From assembly GCF_032248455.1 (NCBI RefSeq), contig NZ_JAVTTP010000001.1:620001-684000 (forward strand): 64,000 bases of DNA, in the 5' to 3' direction. Positions 9,201 to 17,943 of the stretch are shown here, piece by piece; the stretch's first letter is position 1; the number at the start of each line of letters is the position of its first letter. The notes below the pieces were generated by a model, which ran no database searches, was not told the origin of the DNA, and was given only the letters and a program-made list of their open reading frames with translations. A program made the translations under genes and the position numbers. The stretch is from Pricia mediterranea. GTDB lineage: Bacteria > Bacteroidota > Bacteroidia > Flavobacteriales > Flavobacteriaceae.

Positions 9201-9956
9201 TTAGGATTTTCCCATTAGCCTTTTTAAAAACTCTTCCTTCCGGCGAACGGCGATCTCTACATGCGAACCATCGGTCATAAGAACAAGCCCTCCCTTCCCC
9301 TTTTGGTATTTATCGACATAGATCAGATTGATAAGATGGGAATGGTGGGTTCGATAGAAATGATGTTTTTCCAACAAGGTTACAAAGTATTTTAAGGTCT
9401 TTGCAACGGTCAACCTTTTGCCACCGATCAAAAACAGATGAGTATAATTGCTATCCGACTGAAATCGGAGTATATCATCAATAGAAATCATCGAAAGTCC
9501 ATCAACGGTGGGCACGGCTATTTTTTGGAAGTCCCCCGTTCTGTTCTCTTCCAAATTTTGGAACAGCACCTCTAACTTTTTGCAGATTTCCTGTTGCGAA
9601 ATTTTCTTTTTTAACTTTTCCAGAGCAGCAATCAAATCCTCCTCGGCGATAGGTTTCAACAAATAGTCCAATGCCGAAAACCGAAAGGCCTCTACGGCAT
9701 AGCGATCGAAAGCGGTGGTAAAGATGACCTCGAAAGAAATATTGGGTATCTCCTTTAAGAGTTCAAACCCAGTGCGTCCCCGAAGCTGTACATCCAAAAA
9801 AACCACCTCGGGCCGATGTAAGAGGATGGCAACCTTGGCATCCTCGACCGTAGAAGCGGTGCACTCCAAGACGAGGAAATCTTCATGTCGCCGAAGCAGG
9901 TGCCGCAACCGGTCTTGGCAATGTCTTTCATCCTCTACAAGAATAGCTCTTAGCAT
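9201..9956 (-). CDS. LytTR family response regulator
   Basis: 251 residues. The receiver domain (about 1-120) has the acidic pocket EDE near residue 9, phospho-acceptor Asp55 in VVFLDVQ, Thr and Lys in IFTTAF and LLKPI. The C-terminal LytTR DNA-binding domain (about 145-245) includes the RFQSDSNYTHLF and FYRTHHSHLINL motifs. Its ATG lies 4 bp behind the stop of the histidine kinase gene, so the two form one operon and a cognate pair. Confidence 0.95.
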   Translation of the reverse strand: MLRAILVEDERHCQDRLRHLLRRHEDFLVLECTASTVEDAKVAILLHRPEVVFLDVQLRGRTGFELLKEIPNISFEVIFTTAFDRYAVEAFRFSALDYLLKPIAEEDLIAALEKLKKKISQQEICKKLEVLFQNLEENRTGDFQKIAVPTVDGLSMISIDDILRFQSDSNYTHLFLIGGKRLTVAKTLKYFVTLLEKHHFYRTHHSHLINLIYVDKYQKGKGGLVLMTDGSHVEIAVRRKEEFLKRLMGKS

Positions 9957-9960
9957 AGCG

Positions 9961-12048
9961 TTAAAATTGAAGTTCGAGAGGTAGTTTCAGTTCGATGTGC
10001 AATCCTTCTTTTTTATCGAATATCCCGATACTACCGTTTTCCTGCTTCAAGCGATTGATGATATCAAGCCTGTTCTTGGTAATCTTGAGCCCCATCGATG
10101 ATTTGGCTTCTTTCGTGCCTATGGTTTTTTGGCGGCCTACCCCGTCATCATCGACGCTACAGACCAAAAAATTCTGATCCCTTCTAATGGAGATGCCGAT
10201 ATGACCTTTGGCCGACTTTTTTGAAATGCCGTGCCAGATGCTGTTCTCTATGAAAGGCTGTAGTATCAGCGGGGGTACCATCGTATTCCCGATGTCGATA
10301 TCGTCGGCGACCTCAAAGGAGTATGTAAATTTATCCTTTAGGCGCAAGGCCTCGATTTTCATATAAAGTTCGGTCAGTTCCAGATCTTCGGCCAAGGGAA
10401 TCCATGTTTTTTCCGAATTTTCCAAAATGGATCGGATTAGCTTTGAGAACTTGATTAAAAAATTTTGGGCCGTATGTATGTCATTCTTGGCCATATAATC
10501 ACTGATGGAATTCAGGGCGTTGAAAATAAAATGCGGATTCATTTGCGCCCTTAATGCCTTAAGTTCGGTCTCCGCCACCTTCACCTTGAAATCCGCTATT
10601 TTTTTCGTTTCGGCAATATCCCTCCGCTTTTTATAGATGAGGTAGGCGATCAGTCCCGCCAGACACAGAAAGCCGATTGCGGCCACGGCCCTATTTTTGT
10701 TCATAGTCTGCTCGGCGATAGCGGCTTTAGAAATAGCTTGCTCCCTATCATGTTCGGCATTTAAGATCGATTTCTCCCTGTCGTATGCATGCTTAGTCTC
10801 CAAGCGGGCGATTTCTTCCTTTTTGTCTATAGAGGCAAAGCTGTCGCGAAGCACAACTGCCGCCGACTTGTTGGCATAGGCATCTTTATATTCGCCCCGT
10901 TCCGCCTGCAGCTTCGCCAGGTTTTCAAGGGCTTTATACTGAAGGTTCAGGCTTCCCGCCGCCTTGGCATAGTTCAGGGATATGCGGTAATGGTCTTCGG
11001 CTCTTGCCAACCTATTGTCCCAAGATAGGTTTTTGTGGCAATCCCCGAGATTTTGATGCACTATGGCAAGATTGTTCGTGTTTTTAAAACCTTCGTAAAT
11101 GGTCTTGGTCTCTTCGAAATAGGGGATGGCCTTTTCATATTCTCCCATATCGGTATAAGCAATGCCCATATTGGTCAGTGCGCTGGCCATGCCGCGTTCG
11201 TTATGGTTTTTTTCCATGATGGTATACGACTCCCCATAGAGCCCTATCCCTTTTTCGGGATGGCCCATACCCTCATAGACCCTTCCCAAGTTGAGCAATG
11301 CGTTCGCCTCCCCTTCCTGAAAAGCGAGTTTCCTGAAAAGTTGTAATGCCCTTTTCTGATACTCATGGGCTTGGTCCAATTCTTCTAACCGGGCGTACAA
11401 AAGTCCTATGTTGGCAAGGAGATTCGCATAGGGCTGGTCGTCGGTCAGGTTGAGGTCTCTATAGAACTTTTCGGCCTCTAGATAGCTGGCCAAAGCTTCC
11501 GGATACTGGGTGAGGTACATTTGGTTTATTCCGATACTGTTGAGCATTTTTGCCATCAATAACGTATCCTTTTCCTTTTCAAAAACCGTGTAGGCACGTA
11601 GGTTATGGTCATTTGCCCGGCGATAGTCCGATTGGTTGAAATACACCAGGCCCTTGTTATAGGTCAGGCGGGCAATACCATTTTTATTCTTGTTTTTTCC
11701 GTGCAACTCGATCGCTTTGTCGTAAGTTGACAATGCCATGGAATCCATCCCTTGGGCACTGTAGTTATGCCCCTTATAGGAAAGGGCCGTCGCAATACCC
11801 TTATCATCTTTTAACCGTTTTGCCAACATTAGGGCCTGATCGGCAATTCGCACCCCTTCTTCGGGATGTAAGGAATAATAGGTATAGGAAAGTTCGGTCA
11901 AGGTGGCCAAGCGAACCGTATCATGGAGGTCCGCTTTTGTGAGAAGTACTTTGAGGGAATCCACTTTCTCTTCCTGTCCTCTTAGATATAATACCCCACA
12001 ACTGAAACAGAATACAATAATCCATTTAATCTGTTGGCGGCTAGGCAT
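9961..12048 (-). CDS. TPR-containing sensor histidine kinase, LytS type
   Basis: 695 residues from the ATG at 12048 (a TTG precedes it at 12051). N-terminal signal sequence, about eight to ten tetratricopeptide repeats (residues 40-400) expected in the periplasm, a short coiled coil, one transmembrane helix (about 470-487), then a His_kinase domain with the phosphorylated histidine in MNPHFIFNALNSI and an HATPase domain with NSIWHG and the DDDGVGR box. This architecture is typical of Bacteroidetes LytS-like kinases that pair with LytTR regulators. The TPR stimulus is unknown. Confidence 0.94.
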   Translation of the reverse strand: MPSRQQIKWIIVFCFSCGVLYLRGQEEKVDSLKVLLTKADLHDTVRLATLTELSYTYYSLHPEEGVRIADQALMLAKRLKDDKGIATALSYKGHNYSAQGMDSMALSTYDKAIELHGKNKNKNGIARLTYNKGLVYFNQSDYRRANDHNLRAYTVFEKEKDTLLMAKMLNSIGINQMYLTQYPEALASYLEAEKFYRDLNLTDDQPYANLLANIGLLYARLEELDQAHEYQKRALQLFRKLAFQEGEANALLNLGRVYEGMGHPEKGIGLYGESYTIMEKNHNERGMASALTNMGIAYTDMGEYEKAIPYFEETKTIYEGFKNTNNLAIVHQNLGDCHKNLSWDNRLARAEDHYRISLNYAKAAGSLNLQYKALENLAKLQAERGEYKDAYANKSAAVVLRDSFASIDKKEEIARLETKHAYDREKSILNAEHDREQAISKAAIAEQTMNKNRAVAAIGFLCLAGLIAYLIYKKRRDIAETKKIADFKVKVAETELKALRAQMNPHFIFNALNSISDYMAKNDIHTAQNFLIKFSKLIRSILENSEKTWIPLAEDLELTELYMKIEALRLKDKFTYSFEVADDIDIGNTMVPPLILQPFIENSIWHGISKKSAKGHIGISIRRDQNFLVCSVDDDGVGRQKTIGTKEAKSSMGLKITKNRLDIINRLKQENGSIGIFDKKEGLHIELKLPLELQF

Positions 12049-12070
12049 CAATAGGTCGATTATAATATAT

Positions 12071-12078
12071 CAAATGTA
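12071..12078 (-). promoter_or_regulatory. Candidate -7 element for the kinase/regulator operon
   Basis: The minus strand reads TACATTTG, a perfect TANNTTTG Bacteroidetes -7 box, 22 bp ahead of the kinase ATG. A matching TTTG -33 box at 19 bp was not seen. Confidence 0.45.
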
Positions 12079-12669
12079 ACTTTTTTGACCGAACCCGTAG
12101 CAACGATTTCAAAATATATAGGATAGATGGAGCCGTAATCCCTATTTTTTACTTGGAAGGAAAGCCTTACTACACGCCTAATAAACAAAAACATACTTGT
12201 AGAGAGAAAAAGGCTACGTTTAATAAACGTACAATGACTTTTAGATTCAACAAGAGTATATTGGTGTATCATTTTAACATTCTGCCGAATGTAATAATCT
12301 GCCCCATTACTTAATTCGGCCAAACGGAAATCATCCCATCTTTTTGACTTTTAGACACGCCTGCGGTTATTAACAAGTGGACCTGAGCCTTTGATGATGC
12401 CCAAAAACGACGACCTTGATGCATGGAATGATGTCGTTTGTGAAAAAATAAGAGAATCGGAAAAATTGTGAGTTTTCCCAAAATACAGTCCGATACCGAT
12501 AAAGTTTCGAATCATTACGGAACTTTTGAACGTGGACGAGAAGGAAAAATCATGAAGTTATAGAAGGGATACAATGCCGGGCATTGCGTCAACCATAACC
12601 GTCAATAGCTCAACTTTAATTAACCCACATCACACTCAAACTGAATACAAACCAATAAAAATCAAAAAA
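12079..12669. other. Intergenic region between divergent operons, no supported gene
   Basis: About 590 bp. A minus-strand ORF (12060-12323) is AT-rich with no recognisable domain and overlaps the probable kinase promoter; I do not accept it. A short run of codons at 12394-12470 and the stretch ending near 12553 could be worn gene debris but match no family I recognise. Confidence 0.4.
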
Positions 12670-13683
12670 ATGACGCGAAATTTTACTATAGCCTTGATTA
12701 TGGTAGTTGGTACACTATCGCTATCGGCCCAAAAAATCATTACCGTTGACAACTCCGAGGGTAGTGCGGCGCAATTCGACGACTTGCAGACCGCCATCTT
12801 CAGTGCCGAAGATGGAGACATCCTATATATCCATCCTTCTGAGATCGACTACGGAAACATTATCGTAAATAAAGGTTTGACCCTGATCGGTTTTGCCCAT
12901 AGCGACCCCGATAAGGAGACATCCATAGCGAGGATCAATCTTGACGAGAACAGCTCCAACAGTAGATTTAGCGGATTGCACGTTAAAGGGAATTTTTACG
13001 TCGGGGAATCTAGATCAAGTGCAACTCTATCAAACATTACCATTGAGAACTGTCGTATTGACGGTACGATGGACTTTCCAACAGCCAATGTGGACAATGT
13101 AACTATCCGGGGAAGTATATTTTACCATCTCGGAACTACTAGTAACTATACCAACGCCCTGATTACCAACAACATCATTACAGGAAATCTTTATGTGAAA
13201 AATTATCAATCCGTAAACATTAGGAACAATCTCTTTCTTAATGGATCAGTACGGAATCTTGGCTATAGAACGGGGACCATAACGATACAAAATAGTATCC
13301 TTTACACCTCGGGAGGTTCAAGGAATTGGAACTATGATGGGGTAGTTTTTGAAAACTGCATGACCCATGCCGTAAATGGCAGTAATCACGTTCCGCTAGC
13401 CGGAACCAACAATATCGACAACATCGACCCGCAGTTCGTCGATGATACGGAAAGACCCGGTTACTACAATGAACTCACCGATGATTTTCATTTGAAGCAA
13501 GGCTCCCTGGCCATTGATGCCGGCGTATCCGGAGAAGACATCGGTCTCTACGACGGTAGCGGCTTTACCTTTAACAACTTTGGCTATACCGGAGGCATAC
13601 CCACCGTAAAAATCACGGCCATGACCACAACCGTTGCCCCAGGAAACAACATCAACGTAACCATCAACGCACAAAATCACTGA
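12670..13683 (+). CDS. Secreted right-handed beta-helix (pectate-lyase-fold) protein
   Basis: 337 residues from the ATG at 12670, chosen because a signal peptide (hydrophobic to about residue 21, cleavage after SAQ) starts there; the frame is open further upstream to 12574. After the signal comes a DUF1565/choice-of-anchor type start (DDLQTAIFSAEDGDILYIHP), then repeated short strands rich in N-I-T-I, typical of a parallel beta-helix. No catalytic residues are evident. First gene of a three-gene operon, 3 bp before the T9SS cargo gene. Confidence 0.8.
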   Translation: MTRNFTIALIMVVGTLSLSAQKIITVDNSEGSAAQFDDLQTAIFSAEDGDILYIHPSEIDYGNIIVNKGLTLIGFAHSDPDKETSIARINLDENSSNSRFSGLHVKGNFYVGESRSSATLSNITIENCRIDGTMDFPTANVDNVTIRGSIFYHLGTTSNYTNALITNNIITGNLYVKNYQSVNIRNNLFLNGSVRNLGYRTGTITIQNSILYTSGGSRNWNYDGVVFENCMTHAVNGSNHVPLAGTNNIDNIDPQFVDDTERPGYYNELTDDFHLKQGSLAIDAGVSGEDIGLYDGSGFTFNNFGYTGGIPTVKITAMTTTVAPGNNINVTINAQNH

Positions 13684-13686
13684 TCC

Positions 13687-15285
13687 ATGAAACGAATTAT
13701 CATTTTATTCGCTGGGTTGTTGTTGTGCATCCCATTTTCGAGGGGTCAGTCCATAGTGTCTGCCGAATACTTTTTTGATGGCGATCCAGGGATCGGCAAC
13801 GGCATCGCGCTGTCGGTCAATGACAATGCGGGACAACTGGCACAGGAATTTTCCATTCCGACCACTGGCCTGTCCGAGGGCTTTCACAGTTTATATATTA
13901 GGGTCAATGGCAACAACGGCAATTGGAGTCTATATGACCGCAGTATCTTTTATGTGATGTCATTTACCGACGCCAGCGAACCTATCGCCAATGCAGAATA
14001 TTTCTTCGATGAAGATCCCGGTATAGGCGAGGGAACGGCTTTGGCCGTGGATACCAATTCGGGGCGATTGGTAGAGAACATGACGATACCTATCGAGGGA
14101 CTGGCCGAGGGCCAGCATGTGCTTTACATCAGGGTGCAATCTCAAAGCGGAAATTGGAGCCTCTACGACCAGCGGAATTTTGGAGTAACGGCAGACGCTT
14201 TGGATAGCACCGTCACCCTGGACGAAACTACCATTACGGCAAACTTGGCTGATGCCACCTACCAATGGCTCGATTGCAACGATGAAAATTCACCGATCCA
14301 AGGAGAAACCGACCAAAGTTTCGAGGCCTCGGAAAGTGGAACCTATGCCGTTCAAATTACTAAGGGAGACCAGACCGTGGTTTCGGCCTGTACGGAAATC
14401 TCCATTGATTCGGAACCCGGTGACAGTGAAGACGATCAAGACAGTGAGAACGATCAGGAGGGTGAAAACGACCAGGACAATGATGGTGTACCTGATGCGC
14501 TTGACCAGTGCGACAACACGTCGGCAGGGGCAGTAGTCGATGCCAATGGCTGCCCTGTTTTTACACTTCCAGCGGATAATTTTATCATCACGACCGTAGG
14601 GGAATCCTGTATTTCCAGTAATAACGGTAGTATTGAAATTGCCGCCGAAACGTCTTTACCATATAGCGCGTCGCTGACCGGTCCCAATGGTACGTTGAAC
14701 CAGGAATTTTCGGATGTCACTGTTTTTCAGGATTTGGTGGCCGGCGCTTACGGACTATGCATTCAAATAGACGGGCAGCCGGACTATGAACGATGTTTTG
14801 ATGTTTCGTTGACCCAGCCCGAGGCCCTATCGGCAAGTTCAAAGGTGAACGCGATGGCCAGAACGCTCAACTTACATCTTAAAGGAAGCCAAACCTATAC
14901 CATTACCTTGAACGATGAAATAATTACCACCTCCGATAATGAAATTACCCTGGCTTTACGTAAAGGCGGCAATACAATTACTGTCGTAGGGGATGCCCGT
15001 TGTCAAGGCATTTATGAGGAAAAAATTGTTCTGGGTCCCGGAACGTTGGTGTATCCAAATCCCATTGCGAGTGGCAATCTTCACGTGGACCTAAGTTTTG
15101 CAAACCTATCGCGCAAAGCGGATATTTCCCTATTTAACCTGAACGGTGCCTTGATTTCCGAAGAAGAACGCAGCATTGAACAGGGCCGTATTCTTCTCGA
15201 TATGGACGGATTGCCCAAGGGCGTATATATTTTGAGCGTGAGAACCGACGAGGCTTTGTTGAACCAAAAAATAATAAAACGATGA
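13687..15285 (+). CDS. T9SS-secreted protein with duplicated N-terminal module and thrombospondin-3 repeat
   Basis: 532 residues. Signal peptide (1-20), then two copies of an about 90-residue module (about 21-108 and 114-200) sharing SAEYFFDGDPGIG / NAEYFFDEDPGIG and NWSLYD. An immunoglobulin-like segment follows, then a Glu/Asp-rich stretch leading into a thrombospondin type 3 calcium motif (NDQDNDGVPDALDQC), and a C-terminal T9SS type A sorting domain (VYPNPIASG to the basic end IKR). It should be exported through the outer membrane and attached or released. Its stop overlaps the next start by 4 bp. Confidence 0.88.
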   Translation: MKRIIILFAGLLLCIPFSRGQSIVSAEYFFDGDPGIGNGIALSVNDNAGQLAQEFSIPTTGLSEGFHSLYIRVNGNNGNWSLYDRSIFYVMSFTDASEPIANAEYFFDEDPGIGEGTALAVDTNSGRLVENMTIPIEGLAEGQHVLYIRVQSQSGNWSLYDQRNFGVTADALDSTVTLDETTITANLADATYQWLDCNDENSPIQGETDQSFEASESGTYAVQITKGDQTVVSACTEISIDSEPGDSEDDQDSENDQEGENDQDNDGVPDALDQCDNTSAGAVVDANGCPVFTLPADNFIITTVGESCISSNNGSIEIAAETSLPYSASLTGPNGTLNQEFSDVTVFQDLVAGAYGLCIQIDGQPDYERCFDVSLTQPEALSASSKVNAMARTLNLHLKGSQTYTITLNDEIITTSDNEITLALRKGGNTITVVGDARCQGIYEEKIVLGPGTLVYPNPIASGNLHVDLSFANLSRKADISLFNLNGALISEEERSIEQGRILLDMDGLPKGVYILSVRTDEALLNQKIIKR

Positions 15286-16001
15286 AAATACGATCAGCAT
15301 CCGCTATATTAGCTTTCGGTCTATTAGTTCTAAGTGCGTGCGGTGGGTCGGACGACACCGTCGACGGTCCCTCAACCCCACCCCCACCAGAGCCGGCACC
15401 GCTCGCGGCCACCCTTGTATTTCCGGAAAACAATACAGAGTGTAACGAAGGGGAAGTTATCAGCGACACAGAAAGTAGCGTCACCTTTCAGTGGAACGCA
15501 TCGCAACATACGGATAGCTATACCGTGAACCTAAAAAATCTCGATACGGGAACGGTATCCCCTACCGACGCGCAGTCCAATAGTGCCGTCATCACCCTCC
15601 TCAGAGGCGTACCTTACCAGTGGTCCGTGGTATCTAAGAGCAAGTCTAGTACGAAAACCGCTACGAGCAGTGCTTGGAAGTTCTATAACCAAGGGCCGGG
15701 AATCGAGAGTCATGCCCCATTTCCCGCCGAAGCGGTAAGTCCGAAAAGAGGGATTACCGTTGCATCGACCGATGCCATAACGCTGACATGGGCGGGTAGC
15801 GACGTTGACAATGATATTAAGGAATATGAGGTATTCTTTGGTAGCAATAAAGATGCTATGGTCTCTTTGGGTATGACGTCAACAACCGAAAAGCAAAACG
15901 TGGCGATCAGCCCTAAAACAGTTTACTATTGGAAAGTAACCACCCTTGATAAGGCCGGCAATTCCTCCGGTTCCGACCTCTTTGACTTTCAAGTGGAGTA
16001 G
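15282..16001 (+). CDS. Fibronectin type III-like lipoprotein
   Basis: 239 residues. Lipoprotein signal with lipobox LSAC at about residue 20, Pro-rich spacer, then two fibronectin-III-like beta domains (about 45-135 and 145-238), recognisable from the VTFQWNAS...YTVNL and YYWKVTTLDKAGNSS patterns. No enzyme motif. The ATGA overlap with the preceding T9SS cargo gene implies translational coupling, so the three products probably act at the same cell-surface site. Confidence 0.82.
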   Translation: MKIRSASAILAFGLLVLSACGGSDDTVDGPSTPPPPEPAPLAATLVFPENNTECNEGEVISDTESSVTFQWNASQHTDSYTVNLKNLDTGTVSPTDAQSNSAVITLLRGVPYQWSVVSKSKSSTKTATSSAWKFYNQGPGIESHAPFPAEAVSPKRGITVASTDAITLTWAGSDVDNDIKEYEVFFGSNKDAMVSLGMTSTTEKQNVAISPKTVYYWKVTTLDKAGNSSGSDLFDFQVE

Positions 16002-16101
16002 TATTATAGTGGAATGATGACTTAAGATCAGAAAAAAAATCTTAATTTTATTCTAAGAACCTTGTTCCAAAAACAACTTTTTGCAAAAAAACACAATCAA
16101 A

Positions 16102-16653
16102 ATGAAAAAAACTTTTAAACTCCTAGCCATGGCGGTCATCACTTTTTGTACCGCACAATCCATTTCAGCCCAAGAATTCGATCAGGGCACCAATGTCATC
16201 AATGCCGGTATCGGCTTTGGTGGTAACTTCAATTACGGCGGTATCGGTACGTCGTCCCAGGGCCTGGGCCTTAGCGCAAGTTACGAAAGGGGTATTTGGG
16301 AAACCGGGGACTTCGGGATTGTCAGCCTTGGAGCCTATTTGGGCTACAAATCCTATACTTCGAAAACTGTGTTCGGAGGTAGCAGATATGATTTCAACTA
16401 TACCATTATCGGGGCACGTGGTGCGTTTCACTATATCGGACTCGACGTCGAAAATCTCGATGTATATGGGGGCGCCATGCTTTCGCTGAACATCGCTTCT
16501 TATGACGGCAATTTTGACAACGACCTAAGCACCCGGCCCAGTGGTACAATTTTCGTTGGCGGTCGATACTATTTTACCGATAGTATCGGAGTGTTCGCAG
16601 AAGCCGGATATGGAGTATCGTTCCTGACGATAGGAGCCGCTTTCCGGTTCTAA
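16102..16653 (+). CDS. Small outer-membrane beta-barrel protein
   Basis: 183 residues from the ATG at 16102. Signal peptide cleaved after SAQ (about 23), followed by alternating hydrophobic/Gly-aromatic strands and a terminal Phe (AAFRF), the usual mark of an outer-membrane barrel recognised by BAM. Similar to the OmpW/PorT-like small barrels annotated only as outer membrane beta-barrel proteins. Separate transcription unit with its own 100-bp leader, ended by a terminator. Confidence 0.82.
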   Translation: MKKTFKLLAMAVITFCTAQSISAQEFDQGTNVINAGIGFGGNFNYGGIGTSSQGLGLSASYERGIWETGDFGIVSLGAYLGYKSYTSKTVFGGSRYDFNYTIIGARGAFHYIGLDVENLDVYGGAMLSLNIASYDGNFDNDLSTRPSGTIFVGGRYYFTDSIGVFAEAGYGVSFLTIGAAFRF

Positions 16654-16678
16654 ACCGAATTCCAATTCCTATTATTTC

Positions 16679-16716
16679 GAACCCTTTCAAGAATCATTTT
16701 TTGAAGGGGTTTTTGT
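16679..16716. terminator. Shared terminator between convergent genes
   Basis: Imperfect stem (about 16680-16690 with 16702-16711) followed by a T-run on the plus strand. The minus-strand DUF922 stop codon lies inside the hairpin, so both convergent genes probably use it. Confidence 0.7.
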
Positions 16717-17262
16717 TTGTTCAGAAGCTAGCAGCTCTTCGGCAATAGTTCGGTTCCATAGCCGCTGTTGCCGCACATCTTTTGAGAAGTCGGTCTCCCG
16801 GTCGTATTTGTTCTGAAAGGCGATAAGTTCCTTAAGGATTTGCTTGTAGATCGCCTTCACCTCGTCTTTCACATCAGATGTAAAGCTTGCTTCCCCCAAG
16901 CGCTTTCGGAACAAGCGCGCATATAGCTCCGCAATATCGAAATGCAATTGCTCATGCCCCAAAGTGTTCGCATCGCAGACCTCGGGACGGTACCACGAGC
17001 GATAGGGGTAGAACTCACAGCGGACTTCGATTTCCAAAAATTGCCGGCCGTTTTCTTCCGTTGTCGTAAAGGCATAACTGATTCCTGTAGCCGTGGTCGC
17101 CGCGGCCCATTCCGTCTTGAAATAGCTTCCCTTAAAATCGGACCATTGCAGTTTGCGGTCCGCGCTCCAGGGAATGGCTTCTTCTTTCTGCGCGGAAACA
17201 AATAGCGGAAAAAACAAGAAAACCAATACGGTTATATAATAGGCGCTCCCTCTAGCATCCAT
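16687..17262 (-). CDS. DUF922 family secreted Zn-protease-like protein
   Basis: 191 residues with a signal peptide (to about SAQ, residue 24). The LQWSDFKGSY motif and the HEQLHFDIAE zinc-binding HExxH motif, followed by a helix, are characteristic of DUF922, annotated as predicted secreted Zn-dependent protease. HExxH is intact. Activity has not been shown for this family as far as I know. Likely envelope-located. Confidence 0.82.
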   Translation of the reverse strand: MDARGSAYYITVLVFLFFPLFVSAQKEEAIPWSADRKLQWSDFKGSYFKTEWAAATTATGISYAFTTTEENGRQFLEIEVRCEFYPYRSWYRPEVCDANTLGHEQLHFDIAELYARLFRKRLGEASFTSDVKDEVKAIYKQILKELIAFQNKYDRETDFSKDVRQQRLWNRTIAEELLASEQTKTPSKNDS

Positions 17263-17304
17263 AATTTGAAGATCGGGGTATGTTCTATTTCACCAAAAAG
17301 TGTA

Positions 17305-17709
17305 CTAAAGTTCCCAAGAGAACGTAATTGACTTCTCGATATCGGGATGCAGACTATAAAGTACGGGACAGGTTTTGCCGGTATTCTCCAGAATTTTGCG
17401 GTGTTTCTGCGAGACATCGGCCGGAAGGTTTAGCTTGGCCTCTATTTTTGATATCCTTCGGGGACCCGAAGCCATATGTTTGGTAATGGTTACGGTGGCC
17501 CCATCGAGGATAACACCTAAATCCCTGGCCTTAATCCCCATTACCGTAATCATACAACTTCCCAATGCCGTAGCTACGATGTCGGTCGGCGAAAACGCCT
17601 GTCCCAGTCCATTATTGTCGACCGGGGCATCGGTCTTAAAAGAATCCCCCGAGCGGATATGCTCGCATGTGGTTCGCAATTCGCCGTCGTAGATAATTTT
17701 TGCGGTCAT
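17305..17709 (-). CDS. OsmC family peroxiredoxin
   Basis: 134 residues with the two active-site cysteines of the OsmC/Ohr fold: Cys52 in ALGSCMITVMG and Cys114 in KTCPVLYSL. Members reduce organic hydroperoxides or serve in osmotic/oxidative stress. No MarR-type OhrR regulator is adjacent, favouring the OsmC rather than Ohr branch. 42 bp upstream of the DUF922 gene on the same strand. Confidence 0.93.
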   Translation of the reverse strand: MTAKIIYDGELRTTCEHIRSGDSFKTDAPVDNNGLGQAFSPTDIVATALGSCMITVMGIKARDLGVILDGATVTITKHMASGPRRISKIEAKLNLPADVSQKHRKILENTGKTCPVLYSLHPDIEKSITFSWEL

Positions 17710-17906
17710 CCCAGTTTAATATTAACTCCGTTTTCAAGTTTTAAGATGTCCTACCGTATCCTTCAAGGCTTAATTCCGCCGTCAACAGGTTCAAAGTTTA
17801 AGGCCATCACTTGTCACATTAATCCTCGAGCTAGGTGCAGCGATTGTATCTGAAACCACTTAGGCACATTTCATGTCATATACCCCGCATTAACTGCCCT
17901 ACACTA

Positions 17907-17940
17907 AATACTTAATACTCAATACTTAATACTCAATACT
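17907..17940. repeat. 14-bp tandem repeat directly behind the LysM gene
   Basis: The unit AATACTTAATACTC occurs twice in perfect tandem (17907-17920, 17921-17934) with a third partial copy to 17940, only 3 bp from the stop of the minus-strand LysM lipoprotein gene. Confidence 0.9.
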
Positions 17941-17943
17941 ATC

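Noticed and set aside
12060-12323. 87-codon minus-strand ORF upstream of the sensor kinase
   Set aside because: No domain or codon bias, and it overlaps the likely TACATTTG promoter element of the kinase.
17907-17940. Tandem repeat considered as a possible CRISPR remnant
   Set aside because: Units of 14 bp without spacers or cas genes; a simple tandem repeat.
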